From Planctomycetaceae bacterium (GTDB taxonomy: Bacteria > Planctomycetota > Planctomycetia > Planctomycetales > Planctomycetaceae): 64,000 bases of DNA. Location: positions 1 to 64,000 of the forward strand of contig OMIV01000248.1 in the NCBI GenBank assembly GCA_900299185.1. Direction: 5' to 3'. Position numbers and translations under genes: made by a program. The notes under the pieces were generated by a model. The model did no database searches and was not told where the DNA came from. It saw nothing but the letters and a program-made list of their open reading frames with translations. Positions 16,844-26,965 of this stretch are shown one piece after another. Each line of letters opens with the position of its first letter. Within the stretch, counting starts at the first letter, position 1.

Positions 16844-16946
16844 CAATCGCGATCGGTCGAATTGATCGACGACCGCTCTACGATGCCGCTCACTTCGAGT
16901 CAGTGCTGGCCTGTTCGACTCCGCTTTCAATGTCTCTCAATAGCCC

Positions 16947-18557
16947 ATGTCATCACGCAAGAACGAACCATCTCTGTTTGGCTCCGTGTTGCCGACCATC
17001 GCGAGCAACACCTTGCGGACCGTTGCCGTTGTGGACGTGGGGACGAGCGCGATTCGCATGGCCGTAGGCGAGATTCGCCCAGATGGCACGGTGCGAGAAA
17101 TCGAAACACTGTCGCAGGCCGTGGCTCTGGGTAAGGACACTTTCACGCGCGGAGACATTTCACGAGGTGCAATTGAAGACTGCGTCCGGGTGCTGACTCG
17201 CTATCGAGAAGTGCTCGATGCTTATGGGATCACACGGCCGGATCAGTTGCGATGCGTGGGCACCAGCGCGGTCCGCGAAGCCACCAACAAGATGGCCTTC
17301 ATCGACCGCATCTACATCGCGACTGGCATGCAGATCGAGCCGATCGACGAATCCGAAGTAACGCGGGTTACATATCTCGGCATTCAACCGACCCTGAAGC
17401 TCGATCATGACTTGATGCACTCGCGAGTGGTCATTGTCGAGGTTGGGGGCGGCAGCACCGAAGTTCTGGTCGTGGATCACGGTCAGGTGACGTTCTCGCA
17501 TACCTATCACGTTGGGTCACTCAGGCTTCGGCAAACGCTGGAGTCCTTGCGGACGCCTCGTGAGAAGGAACGCGAGATCATGGAGAACCACATCGATCGG
17601 TTCATCTCGCAAGCGGTACAGCAATGCCGCGGAGGAGCCGACCAATCGAAGCCAGTGCTGGTCGCGTTGGGGGGAGACTTCCGTTTTGCGGCTGGTCAAC
17701 TTGCGGCGGATCGCGTGGAAGAGTCACTGGCGCGCATCGATTTGGAACGTCTCTCGCGATTCGTCAACGAGATGTTTCCGCTGACCGAAGACGAACTCGT
17801 GCATGAGTACCACCTGACATTTCCCGATGCTGAAACGTTGGGACCGGCGCTACTCACGTTGTTGAAGTTTGCGCGAGCGTTGAAGGTCGATCACATTCGA
17901 GTTTCGGATGTGAATCTGCGAGACGGCTTGCTGCGCGATATGGCCGTAAGTGGCGTGTGGAGCGAAGAGTTCAAAGAGCAGGTATTGAATTCGGCGGTCG
18001 ATCTGGGGCGACGTTATGCGTTTGACGAAGCGCATGGCCGCCACGTCGCTCATCTGTCGAGGCTCTTGTTTAACGCGCTGCACGGTCTGCATCGGCTGGA
18101 TGGACGATATGGCGTCTTGCTGATGCTGGCAGCGTTATTACATGAGATCGGCATGTATGTGAGCGCTTCGAGCTATCACAAGCACTCGATGTATCTGATC
18201 CAGTTCAGCGAGTTGTTCGGCTTGAGTCGTCGCGACTTGTTGTTGGTGTCTCTGGTGGCTCGTTATCACCGTCGAGCGTCGCCGAAGCCAACTCATCAAG
18301 GCTATGCGACCCTTGATCGAGAAGACCGAGTGATTGTCGCCAAGTTGGCCGCGCTCTTGAGAATCGCCGACTCACTCGATCGTTCTTACAGCCAACGCAT
18401 CAAAGAGTTCTCGTGCTCAATTCAGTCCGAGCGCTTGGTCATTTCAGTGCCAGGACTCGACGATGTTTCGTTGGAGCAAGTGGCCTTGAAGCAGTCGGTG
18501 TCGCTCTTTGAAGAAACCTACGGTTTGACGGTCATGCTGCGTCGCTCGCGGCTGTAA
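16947..18557 (+). CDS. Ppx/GppA-family exopolyphosphatase
   Basis: 536 residues. The N-terminal ASKHA half has VVDVGTSAIRMAVGEI (phosphate loop), CVGTSAVREATN and VIVEVGGGSTEVLVVDHG, as in exopolyphosphatase/guanosine pentaphosphate phosphatase. The C-terminal part (about 350-480) is an HD-like helical domain with GRHVAHLSRLLF and LMLAALLHEIGMYV, the two-domain architecture of Escherichia coli Ppx. Expected activity: release of phosphate from polyphosphate or pppGpp in the cytoplasm. It follows a ROK kinase on the same strand and may be cotranscribed. Confidence 0.92.
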   Translation: MSSRKNEPSLFGSVLPTIASNTLRTVAVVDVGTSAIRMAVGEIRPDGTVREIETLSQAVALGKDTFTRGDISRGAIEDCVRVLTRYREVLDAYGITRPDQLRCVGTSAVREATNKMAFIDRIYIATGMQIEPIDESEVTRVTYLGIQPTLKLDHDLMHSRVVIVEVGGGSTEVLVVDHGQVTFSHTYHVGSLRLRQTLESLRTPREKEREIMENHIDRFISQAVQQCRGGADQSKPVLVALGGDFRFAAGQLAADRVEESLARIDLERLSRFVNEMFPLTEDELVHEYHLTFPDAETLGPALLTLLKFARALKVDHIRVSDVNLRDGLLRDMAVSGVWSEEFKEQVLNSAVDLGRRYAFDEAHGRHVAHLSRLLFNALHGLHRLDGRYGVLLMLAALLHEIGMYVSASSYHKHSMYLIQFSELFGLSRRDLLLVSLVARYHRRASPKPTHQGYATLDREDRVIVAKLAALLRIADSLDRSYSQRIKEFSCSIQSERLVISVPGLDDVSLEQVALKQSVSLFEETYGLTVMLRRSRL

Positions 18558-18687
18558 GAGTTGTTGCTTCGCTTATGCCATCAGTTTGACGTTTGCTTGA
18601 AACATGCTGTCGCCGCTGATTAAAGCCGAAGACGCAGTTTGCGTAATCTGCCCAGCCTTCGTTTTGGAGCGACGCTCGTGTCTGCGG

Positions 18688-19608
18688 CTACTTTTCCAAC
18701 ACGCTCACGGCGGCGGTGGGAAGTTCGGGGCCAGCGGCGGGTTTCTCTGGTTGAATGACCCGCTCGTGATTTTTCGCAGACGTCGCCAAGGACGAGTCCG
18801 GGCCGATCGCTCCGCGAACTTGGCCAGAGCCACTGCTCTTCAGCTCAATCTGCATTCCGTTCTTGATGTCGAACTTCAGCTCTCCAGTCAGCGAGCGTTG
18901 GAGCAACTGGGCTTGCAGTTCGGGCTCGCGAATCAGATCCATCGGATAGATGCGGAACTCGATGGTGGCGATGTCGTCTTGGATTTGCTTCAGGGTGTAT
19001 CGACGCCTAATCGCAACATCCTTCTTGGCTGAGCGATTTTCGGTGAGTCTCACACTGACGGGCACGGTGAAGTCGTCGTTCCATGACTCGCCGACCGCGA
19101 TGGATTTCTCTGGGAGAACCGTGAGGAAGGCATGCTGCGCGGGATCCGTGGAAACTTTGCGATCGGTCCCCGAGACGGGCAGGACTTCAGTTGCAGCACC
19201 GGTGGACTTGAACCGCAGTCGCACGAGGGGCTTGCCGATTGATTCCTGCACCGAGCGGAAGGCTTGCGGCGGAGTATCGTCGGTGGCGGAGTCGAACTTG
19301 ATGGGCTTGTCGTCGTCGTTCTGGATCGAGATGGCCACATGATCGATCGTCGGCTCGAGCACTGCACTGCCATCGCTCGCAACGGAGACAACGCGAAAGT
19401 GCTTCTTGGATGTCCGAGTCTCTGCCGTCGTTTGTTTGAACTCTTTGGCGACGATGGTCATGGACGTTGAAGACTCAACTTCCAAATGCACGAACTGCCC
19501 GGTCTTGAAGCGGTATCTCAACTGGTAGGTCGGAGCGGTTGATGATTCGTCCGCGATAACCGAAGAGTAAATTGCAAAGGCAGCGATGCAGGCAGTGAGA
19601 AGTCTCAT
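18688..19608 (-). CDS. Exported protein of unknown function
   Basis: 306 residues from ATG 19608 (MRLLTACIAAFAIYSSVIADE, signal peptide). The mature part is beta-rich with no cysteine: TYQLRYRFKTGQFVHLEVE, a conserved-looking FRVVSVASDGSAVLEPTIDHV, and KSIAVGESWNDDFTVP. This pattern resembles the DUF6263-like exported proteins found in planctomycetes and Bacteroidota, but I am not certain of the family. No enzyme motif is visible. It is convergent with the Ppx/GppA gene. Confidence 0.75.
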   Translation of the reverse strand: MRLLTACIAAFAIYSSVIADESSTAPTYQLRYRFKTGQFVHLEVESSTSMTIVAKEFKQTTAETRTSKKHFRVVSVASDGSAVLEPTIDHVAISIQNDDDKPIKFDSATDDTPPQAFRSVQESIGKPLVRLRFKSTGAATEVLPVSGTDRKVSTDPAQHAFLTVLPEKSIAVGESWNDDFTVPVSVRLTENRSAKKDVAIRRRYTLKQIQDDIATIEFRIYPMDLIREPELQAQLLQRSLTGELKFDIKNGMQIELKSSGSGQVRGAIGPDSSLATSAKNHERVIQPEKPAAGPELPTAAVSVLEK

Positions 19609-19752
19609 ATCAGGCAATCTCTGGGAAGAGTGGTCAGTTCAAAGGGACGGACGAGAAGTCTTCGAGGTGCCGCTCGGACCTCGAACTTGGTTGGCTTACG
19701 TGATGTGTATTCGCATCAACGAGATCCCGACGTGGGATGATTCGAAGCGAGT

Positions 19753-20604
19753 CTACGAGTCAGAGGCATCAGCCGGTTCCCGTTTGGGACCGATGGACTT
19801 CTTGGTCGACTCTTCGGGACCATGCAGCCTCACGGGGATGCGCAGCACGTTGAATTCTGGGTCGTCGGTGCGAACACGAATCTCGCATTCATGCCGGCCG
19901 GGCGGAACTTCACCGACAGTGACTTCCAGCATGCTGACCACTCCGGCTTCGAGATCTTTCTCGCTGAGTTCGCCTTCGTCGCGCAAGCGAACGTGAGCCA
20001 ACGGGCTATCAAAATGCACTTCCAAGACCTTCATCGGCTTAGGTCGCAGATCGGTGATCGCAATTGGGCGAACGGTCTTATTGGCGTTGGGCTGATGAAC
20101 GATGAGCACTCGCGGTCGAACGATGACCGAGGCTTCGGGCAGCCACACTTGGAAGGCGAGGTCAGCTTCATAGCTGACCTCGGGCTTACCCACGGGGCCA
20201 TAGATGGCTTTGCAGGTGTAGCGTTTGAGACCCGGCTCTTGGTTGGCGGATTGAATTCTCAGAGCGAACTCGCCGTCCTCGTTGGGCTTAAAGACTGATC
20301 GTTCTTGATGCCGGCTGATACAACCGCAGCTTGTCTTGAGTTCGCGAACCTCGATCTCTTCGTTGCTGTGGTTGGTGAAATGAAAGAACGCGAAATGGTC
20401 GCGTCGCGGCTCTACTCGACCAAGGTTGACCGCGTACTGGCGAAAGGCGAGCGGCGGCTTGGGGGCTGGCGGCTGGGCCGGAGAGGGCCGTGTTCCGACT
20501 AAGGAAAACACGAACCCCAAAACCGCGGGCAGTAACGAAACACACAGCGGAGCGAGGCTGCGCCAGCGCGATATGGATTGAGGCTTCGAATCCGTGGAAC
20601 TCAC
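19753..20604 (-). CDS. DUF1573 membrane-anchored protein
   Basis: 283 residues from GTG 20604, chosen because AAAAGGA precedes it by six bases. One N-terminal membrane segment (LAPLCVSLLPAVLGFVFSLVG) is followed by a Pro-rich linker and a DUF1573 Ig-like domain (about 55-150) with the typical FHFTNHSNEEIEVRELKTSC followed by GC. A second Ig-like domain follows. DUF1573 proteins are exported and abundant in planctomycetes; function unknown. Same strand as the preceding exported protein, 144 bases away. Confidence 0.85.
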   Translation of the reverse strand: MSSTDSKPQSISRWRSLAPLCVSLLPAVLGFVFSLVGTRPSPAQPPAPKPPLAFRQYAVNLGRVEPRRDHFAFFHFTNHSNEEIEVRELKTSCGCISRHQERSVFKPNEDGEFALRIQSANQEPGLKRYTCKAIYGPVGKPEVSYEADLAFQVWLPEASVIVRPRVLIVHQPNANKTVRPIAITDLRPKPMKVLEVHFDSPLAHVRLRDEGELSEKDLEAGVVSMLEVTVGEVPPGRHECEIRVRTDDPEFNVLRIPVRLHGPEESTKKSIGPKREPADASDS

Positions 20605-21101
20605 ACGACATCCTTTTCGTGGGACGATTCGCAAGGGATTGCCACCGCGCTGATACGACGCAGCGGCAGACTTTTGATCGAGCCAAACAACTCGATCGGA
20701 TAAGTCGGGGCGCTTGTATCAGAAGGCGAGGAAATCCAACAAGATGGATGCGCAGGTCGCGCGAGGACCAACTCTCGGATGCCTGATTTCCGAGTTCGCG
20801 TTCTCTGTTCCTCTGCGGTGAATAATCCTTCCACCACAGAGCAGCAGAGAACGCAGGGTAGTGACACAGAGGCCGTATCGACGCACAGCTCGAGTTAGCA
20901 ACGATCTGCTCATCTCCAGAAGCGCCACGAATGGAGGAGAACTCGAATTCGAGGATCCCGTCGTTTCGAGTGTCCTGGCCATAAACGAGATCGCCGCCGG
21001 TGAGTGAACACGACTCGCTATCGCTGCCGGTTGATCTTCGCGAGACTCGGCAGACTCTTTGAATGATTACTTCCGCTCAATGCTTGTTGAGGTTGTGTGT
21101 G
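20605..21101. other. Intergenic region with a long interrupted palindrome
   Basis: About 500 bases between divergent genes, with no gene seen. GCGTTCTCTG (20798-20807) and CTCTGCGGTG (20811-20820) pair with CACCACAGAG (20832-20841) and CAGAGAACGC (20845-20854). Together they form one near-continuous 57-base hairpin, probably a repeat element. Promoters for both flanking genes must lie here, but I cannot place them with confidence. Confidence 0.6.
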
Positions 21102-23654
21102 ATGAAGTTCGCTCCGGTGTTTGTTGGGTTGCTGGTTGTGCTTGGTCAGGCGGTTGAGGCGGCAGAGGCTCCTCAGTTCAAAGCTGACGAGGCCAAGTTT
21201 AATTCGGTGGTCACTCCGTTCTTGAAGACGCACTGCGTCCGTTGTCATGGCGGGGCCAAGAAGGAAGGCAACCTGCGGATCGAACAGCATCTGACTACGG
21301 ACTTCCTTGATCCGGCGGTCAAAGAGAAGTGGGGCGAGGTGGTCAATGTGCTTAACTCGCACGAGATGCCGCCCGAAAAAGAGCCGCAGCCAAAGCCTGA
21401 CGAGGTCGCTCAAGTTGTCGATTGGGTGACAGCTCAGATGACTCAAGCGGAGCTTATTCGTCGCGACGGCGTGATCGTTCTGAGAAGGCTGAATCGAGAC
21501 GAATATCGGAACACCATTCGAGATCTGATCGGCGTGGATTTTGATGTCTCGGGCTTCCCTCAGGATCCACCGTCCGGCGGCTTCGACAACAACGGGAAAG
21601 CGCTGACGATGTCGCCGTTGCATACCGAGCTGTACTTCGAAGCGGCTCGCAAGATTCTGGATCGAGCCTTTGTGGAAGGCAGTCAGCCGGAAGCCATCAA
21701 GTGGCGGTTTGAAGTCGATTCGGGCGACAGTGATTCCAATCGCGTGCGCTATGGCAAGAACAACGCGATTGTGAATGGCGGTCGAAATCCGGTGAAAGAC
21801 GGCTTCAAGGTTTTGCACCACGACTCGTGGGATCGAACGCTCAATGCACGCGACTTCAAAGTCCCCGAAGAAGGCGAGTATGTCATTCGCATCCGAGCGG
21901 GCGGCAAAGTTCCGTCTCGGGAAGAGGTCGTCGCGTCTGCCGAGAAGACGTTGAAGACTCGCTTCGACAAGCAAATGCAGGAGAACCCCAAGGGCGAGCG
22001 ATATCACAAAGAGCAAATGGAGCGCGACCTCAATCACTTCAAGAACGACCGCATGTATGACTACGGACGGCCGAGATTGAAGTTGATCCAAACGCTTGGC
22101 GGTCAGCCAAAGGTGCTCGCGGAATTCGACGTTCCCGACTCATTGGAGAAGCCGGGGATCTATGAGTTTCGAACACGCTTCACGACGGAGTCGGCGGGCA
22201 TCACCGTCGAGTATGCCTATGCCATTCCCAAAGTGTTGGAGAACTTTTGGTTTCAAGGGCACGACACGTTTGCTCGACCAGAGGCTTACGTGGATTGGTT
22301 CGAGCTCGAAGGCCCCGTCTACGAGAGTTGGCCGCCGGTCAGCCATTCGCGGTTGCTGTTTGAGTCGCCTAAGTCCAAGACCGATGAAGTCGGCTATGCC
22401 CGAGAAGTTCTGACAAAGTTCATGCAACGTGCTTATCGACGTCCGGTGACGGCCGCAGAGGTGGACTCGAAACTACAGTGGTTCCAACAAGTGAGAGCCG
22501 ACGCGCCGTCGTTCATTCAAGCCATCAAGACTCCGTTGATGGGGGTGATGGTGTCGCCGCACTTCCTGTACTTGGCTGAACCCGTGGACTTGAAGGCGTC
22601 GCCTGCCGCGCGACGGTTAAGCGATCACGAGTTGGCATCGCGACTGAGCTACTTCTTGTGGTCATCAATGCCGGATGACGAACTCTTTCAGTTGGCCGAG
22701 TCGGGCAAACTTCGTGACTCAAAGGTGTTGGCCGCGCAGGTGGATCGGTTGTTGAAGGATCCGAAGTCGGAAGCCTTTGTTCGTAACTTTGCGGGCCAAT
22801 GGCTGGGGCTTCGGGAAGTCGGGGCGAACCCGCCGGCCTCCGATCTCTATCCGCAGTATGACCGGCATCTGGAACTCTCAATCACTGAGGAGTCCCGAGC
22901 CTTCTTCCGCGAGATCTTGCGGACCGACGTCAGCGTGATGAACTTCGCGAGCTCCGACTTTGTTGTGATCAATGAGCGACTCGCCCGGTTCTATGGCATT
23001 CCGAATGTGCGCGGTGACGAGTTCCGAAAAGTCAAAGTTCCCGAGGGCGTGCATCGCGGTGGCATCGTGACGCAGGCATCGATCTTGACCATCACATCCA
23101 ACGGAACGCGAACCTCGCCAGTGAAACGCGGCACATGGGTTTTGAAGAACGTGCTGGGGACTGATCCCGGCTTACCAGTGGCCAATGCCGGAGACATCGC
23201 TCCCAAGGTTCCTGGCATTGATAAGGCGACAGTCCGTAAGCGACTGGAAATTCATCGCGAGCTTCCCCAGTGCGCTCGCTGCCATAGCAAGATTGATCCG
23301 CTCGGCTTTGCTCTTGAGAACTACAACGCCAGTGGTGAATGGCGCGAGCAAGAAGGCTTTGGATACAAAGGCCGCATCGAACGGAACGATCCGAAGATCG
23401 ACGCGTCCTCAAAGCTTCCGGACGGCACGGCGATCAACGGAGTGGACGACTTGCGCGCGACGCTACTCCAGAAAGAAGATCTCTTCTTGAGTTGCCTCAG
23501 CAACAAACTCTTCACGTATGCGTTGGGACGTGAGCTTGGAGTTGCTGATCAGCCCACCGTCAAAGCGTCTATCGAGCACGCGAAGAAAAACGGTTACTCG
23601 ATGCGATCGCTTCTGAAGTTCATCGCGACAACGGAGACGTTCGGAGTGAAGTGA
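21102..23654 (+). CDS. Planctomycete cytochrome c-like protein, DUF1587/1592/1588/1585
   Basis: 850 residues from ATG 21102 (GAGG nine bases upstream); signal peptide MKFAPVFVGLLVVLGQAVEA. The N-terminal heme site is CVRCH at 45-49 (PSCyt1-like). Domains follow in the standard order: DUF1587 (RRLNRDEYRNTIRDLIGVDF), a carbohydrate-binding-like insert (about 200-430), DUF1592 (AYRRPVTAAEV ... YFLWSSMPDDELF), DUF1588 (VVINERLARFYGI ... RTSPVKRGTWVL) and DUF1585 near the C-terminus. A CARCH precedes IDPLGFALENYN. The family is periplasmic and almost confined to the PVC group; its reaction is unknown. The usual partner, a DUF1552 gene, is absent here. Confidence 0.92.
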   Translation: MKFAPVFVGLLVVLGQAVEAAEAPQFKADEAKFNSVVTPFLKTHCVRCHGGAKKEGNLRIEQHLTTDFLDPAVKEKWGEVVNVLNSHEMPPEKEPQPKPDEVAQVVDWVTAQMTQAELIRRDGVIVLRRLNRDEYRNTIRDLIGVDFDVSGFPQDPPSGGFDNNGKALTMSPLHTELYFEAARKILDRAFVEGSQPEAIKWRFEVDSGDSDSNRVRYGKNNAIVNGGRNPVKDGFKVLHHDSWDRTLNARDFKVPEEGEYVIRIRAGGKVPSREEVVASAEKTLKTRFDKQMQENPKGERYHKEQMERDLNHFKNDRMYDYGRPRLKLIQTLGGQPKVLAEFDVPDSLEKPGIYEFRTRFTTESAGITVEYAYAIPKVLENFWFQGHDTFARPEAYVDWFELEGPVYESWPPVSHSRLLFESPKSKTDEVGYAREVLTKFMQRAYRRPVTAAEVDSKLQWFQQVRADAPSFIQAIKTPLMGVMVSPHFLYLAEPVDLKASPAARRLSDHELASRLSYFLWSSMPDDELFQLAESGKLRDSKVLAAQVDRLLKDPKSEAFVRNFAGQWLGLREVGANPPASDLYPQYDRHLELSITEESRAFFREILRTDVSVMNFASSDFVVINERLARFYGIPNVRGDEFRKVKVPEGVHRGGIVTQASILTITSNGTRTSPVKRGTWVLKNVLGTDPGLPVANAGDIAPKVPGIDKATVRKRLEIHRELPQCARCHSKIDPLGFALENYNASGEWREQEGFGYKGRIERNDPKIDASSKLPDGTAINGVDDLRATLLQKEDLFLSCLSNKLFTYALGRELGVADQPTVKASIEHAKKNGYSMRSLLKFIATTETFGVK

Positions 23655-23673
23655 GTCGCGATGTCGGTGCGGT

Positions 23674-24834
23674 CTATCGAACGCTGACTTGGACTGTGCT
23701 TCCAATCGGCAGGTACGGCCAGACGCGGCCTGTGGGCAGAACCTTGACGGTGATCTCGGATTCGGCCTTGTTGGAGCGAGTTGTCTGCGGCGGAATGGTT
23801 TCGACCTGACCTTCCCGAACGGTGTTGTCTGGGAAGTGAACTTGCAGGGTGTCGCCGGGCTTCAGCGTTCCTGCCAGGTGAGCGGGAATGTCGGCTTCGA
23901 CGAACTCTTTGTCGCGATCGTAGACCTCAACAAGGACGTCGCCCGTCTTGACCTTGTCGTTGGGAACGTGCGCGACCAAGCCGGCCAAGCCATAACCCGT
24001 TGCCGTGATCGTCTGGTTGTCAGCTTTGCTTTCGAGTTCCGCTCGTTGAGCCTTCGCGAGAGTGAGTCGCTTTTCGATGCCGGACACTCCAACTGCGGAT
24101 TCGAATTGCTTGACGATTTGATCCTTGCGGTCACGAATGATTTTCAAACGGTTCTGGCAGAGTTCGATGCGAGCTTTCAGTGTCTCGGCTCGGTTCTCTG
24201 ATTCGGCTTCTTGCAGGATCGAATCGATCTGGTCGCGCGGCGTTTGCAGTGACTTGCTGATGGGATGCAATCCGCTGAGTGGGATTTCGGTGCTGGAGAG
24301 AGCGTTGAAGTAGGTGGTGTTTTCGCTCCAGGCTTTGGCTCGCATACGTTCGAGATAACAGTCGCCACCCATCACTGCGATCTGGTCTTCAAGCTTGAAG
24401 ATCTGTTGGTCCAATTCGTCGATCAGTCTTTGCGATTCAACTGCGGCCTTGGCTTGAGCGGAGCACAACTCCATTTCCAGTCGTTCAATTTCTTGGTCTG
24501 CGGCGGTTAGGAGTTCCTGCTGGCGAGGCTTGCTGATGACGAGGAGTTCTTGATTGTTGGTGACGATCTGGCCGGACTTCACTTTGATTTCGTCGATGGT
24601 TCCGTCGGACGGGGCGACGATGACTTCTTTGGTGGCGAGAAGGCGGGCTGGAAATCGATCGCGCTTGGGACCGGCGATACTCCCGGTGAGGACGGTGCTC
24701 AGACCGATCGTCACACCCAACAAGGCCAACGTGCGCCCCAGAGGAGCGGGTGCCGTCGACTTGCCTTCGGCGGGTTGCCTTTGATCCATCAGTCCCGCTT
24801 GCGTGGGTGCGACGTCAGGAGAACCTTGAGTCAT
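23674..24834 (-). CDS. HlyD-like membrane fusion protein
   Basis: 386 residues. One membrane segment near 32-52 (TLALLGVTIGLSTVLTGSI), then a biotinyl-lipoyl half (VIVAPSDGTIDEIKVKSGQI), a long coiled-coil hairpin (about 105-275, rich in E, K, Q and L), the second lipoyl half (GYGLAGLVAHVPNDKVKTGD) and a beta-barrel end. This is the layout of periplasmic adaptors of type I secretion or efflux systems. No ABC transporter, RND pump or outer-membrane channel gene is adjacent, so its partner is unknown. Convergent with the cytochrome gene, only 19 bases away. Confidence 0.85.
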   Translation of the reverse strand: MTQGSPDVAPTQAGLMDQRQPAEGKSTAPAPLGRTLALLGVTIGLSTVLTGSIAGPKRDRFPARLLATKEVIVAPSDGTIDEIKVKSGQIVTNNQELLVISKPRQQELLTAADQEIERLEMELCSAQAKAAVESQRLIDELDQQIFKLEDQIAVMGGDCYLERMRAKAWSENTTYFNALSSTEIPLSGLHPISKSLQTPRDQIDSILQEAESENRAETLKARIELCQNRLKIIRDRKDQIVKQFESAVGVSGIEKRLTLAKAQRAELESKADNQTITATGYGLAGLVAHVPNDKVKTGDVLVEVYDRDKEFVEADIPAHLAGTLKPGDTLQVHFPDNTVREGQVETIPPQTTRSNKAESEITVKVLPTGRVWPYLPIGSTVQVSVR

Positions 24835-25270
24835 AAGCGCTTCACTTTCCCGCGAGACAAGGCAGCGCTGGCTCGTCCAAGACCAGCATTGTCAGAACTC
24901 GCATTGGCGGGATGGCCTGATCCCCATTCACCACATCTTTTGTCTGCATACCTACTGTCGGAAGCAGTAGGCACAGTGGATGCCTCCGCAGACAACTTCC
25001 TGTCATCTCATCGAGGCGTGCCGGAAGGCACTTATGGTTCTTCGGATATTGCTGGTCCGAAAATCGTTCTTCTCTGACTCGCTAGTCGCGGCTGACGAAG
25101 CTTGCAAATTCCTTTCAATCGCAGGCAAGTAGACTCAAGAAACGTGGTTTGTCGCGGTCTGGGTTTGCTCATCGGATCCGGTTGAAGTTGTGCTGGCCGG
25201 GCTTAGAGTCCCAAGCAAGTTGTGCTTCAAATTGGCATTGAATGGCGAGTTCATCCCAGAGGGTTTCAGC
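24835..25270. other. Intergenic region, nothing recognised
   Basis: About 435 bases between divergent genes. I see no convincing gene, RNA or long palindrome here; it must contain the two divergent promoters. Confidence 0.5.
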
Positions 25271-26965
25271 ATGCTCAGTGGGTTCGTAAAGAAGTGTTGG
25301 TCGTTGCGTCGAGCGGTCGGTTTCGCGGCATTGAGTTGCGGGTTGGGTCTAACCGCTGAGCAGCAAGTTCAAGCCGAGCCACCGAAGCTGATCGTGGTGG
25401 TGAGTGTCGATCAGTTGTGCGAGGACTATCTGATTCGGTTCGAGGACAACTTCTCGAACGAGGGCATCTTTCGGCGGATCGATCGCGAGGGCTCTCATTA
25501 CACCAATTGCCATCATCGCCATTCACTGACCGTTACTGCTCCGGGCCATGCCGTGCAGCTCACGGGAGCCTATCCGGGTTCTCACGGAGTCATTGAAAAC
25601 AATTGGTATGACCGCGATCTGAAGAAGCGGAAGTACTGCGTTAGTGACCCGCTGACAAAGGTCGTCGGCATCGAGTCCAAAAATCCGATGTCACCTCGCG
25701 TGCTGAGAGTCGATACGGTGGGCGACCGCATGAAGCTCGCGTCTCGCCAAGCCAAGGGGTTTGGCTTGGCGATCAAGGACCGAGCATCGATTTTGATGTC
25801 GGGCCATGCGGCCGATGCGGCGTATTGGATGGAGAAGAACAACTGGGTTACGACCGAGTATTACCGACCCGATCTGCCGAGTTATTTGCAGGCGTTGAAC
25901 GCGGCCAACTTTCTGGACGCATATCGCGGCAAGCAGTGGAAGCTGCTGCATCCTCAGGCCAAATACCGCAACATCGGACCGGACAAGAACGATTGGGAGA
26001 ATCCTCCCAAGGGTTTCGACACCGAGTTCCCGCATGACATTTTCAAGCCGGGTGAGGGTGGACCGGATGATCTCGACGACCAAGTTCTCGCGTCGCCATT
26101 TGGCAATGAAGTGACGCTGTCGGCGGCGAAGGAGTTGGTGAAGCACGAGGAGCTTGGCAAGGACGGAATCACAGACTTGCTCTGCATCAATCTGTCGTCC
26201 AACGACTACGTCGGCCACGCGTTTGGACCTCATAGCTACGAAGTCGAAGACATCACCTATCGCACCGACTTAGACCTCGGCGAATTTGCGAAATATCTCG
26301 ATAAGCAAGTCGGTCAGAACCAATGGACGCTCTTCATCACCGCTGATCACGGAGTCGCTCCGGTGGTCCAGGTGGCTCAGCAATTGAAGCTGCCGGCGGT
26401 TCGTAATCCGCTGCCGATTGATGTCATCAAGGTGGAACTTGAAGCACATTTGAGGACCGAGCTGGGCGTCGCTGCCGACGTGAAGCCGCCACTCATTGAG
26501 TTCGTCGAAGACTTGGCGCTCTATCTAGATCAGAAGCATCCGGCACTCAAAGGTGACCGATTGCCTCAGGCACGCCGCATTGCTCGCGATTGGATCGCCA
26601 AGCATCGTTACGTGGCGACGGCGAAGACTCGCGAAGACTTGCTGTATGGCAGCGGTGATGAGGTTCACAACGCAATGCGTCGGATGTTTCACCCGCAGCT
26701 CAGTGGCGATGTGCAATGGTGCCTGACCCCGTACTGCGTGCCTGGTACATCGAAGAAAGGCACGACTCACGGCAGCCCGTGGTTCTACGACACTCACGTG
26801 CCGTTGCTCGCGTTAGGCCACGGGATCAAGAACGGCCGCTTTGACCGACTCGTCAGTCCGGCATGTTTGGCCTCGACTGTCGCCAAGCTCGCTCATGTCG
26901 ACGCTCCTGGAGGCAATGTCGAAACTCCGTTGTCCGAAGCATTGGGGCTCAATAAGGCCGAGTGA
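25271..26965 (+). CDS. PafA-like alkaline phosphatase / phosphodiesterase
   Basis: 564 residues from ATG 25271, with AGAGGG seven bases upstream; signal peptide through about residue 35. The alkaline phosphatase superfamily metal site is visible as VVVSVDQLCEDYL, the Thr nucleophile region HSLTVTAPGHAVQLTG, SSNDYVGHAFGP, TADHGVAPV and a late His in GTTHGSPWFYDTHVPLLA. The spacing and the THGSP ending match periplasmic PafA-type monoesterases. Likely role: phosphate release from organic phosphoesters outside the cytoplasm. Confidence 0.88.
   Translation: MLSGFVKKCWSLRRAVGFAALSCGLGLTAEQQVQAEPPKLIVVVSVDQLCEDYLIRFEDNFSNEGIFRRIDREGSHYTNCHHRHSLTVTAPGHAVQLTGAYPGSHGVIENNWYDRDLKKRKYCVSDPLTKVVGIESKNPMSPRVLRVDTVGDRMKLASRQAKGFGLAIKDRASILMSGHAADAAYWMEKNNWVTTEYYRPDLPSYLQALNAANFLDAYRGKQWKLLHPQAKYRNIGPDKNDWENPPKGFDTEFPHDIFKPGEGGPDDLDDQVLASPFGNEVTLSAAKELVKHEELGKDGITDLLCINLSSNDYVGHAFGPHSYEVEDITYRTDLDLGEFAKYLDKQVGQNQWTLFITADHGVAPVVQVAQQLKLPAVRNPLPIDVIKVELEAHLRTELGVAADVKPPLIEFVEDLALYLDQKHPALKGDRLPQARRIARDWIAKHRYVATAKTREDLLYGSGDEVHNAMRRMFHPQLSGDVQWCLTPYCVPGTSKKGTTHGSPWFYDTHVPLLALGHGIKNGRFDRLVSPACLASTVAKLAHVDAPGGNVETPLSEALGLNKAE

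Noticed and set aside
21018-22091. Long minus-strand open frame (357 codons) under the DUF1587/1592 cytochrome gene
   Set aside because: It is antisense to a gene with complete, ordered domains; its translation has no recognisable motif.
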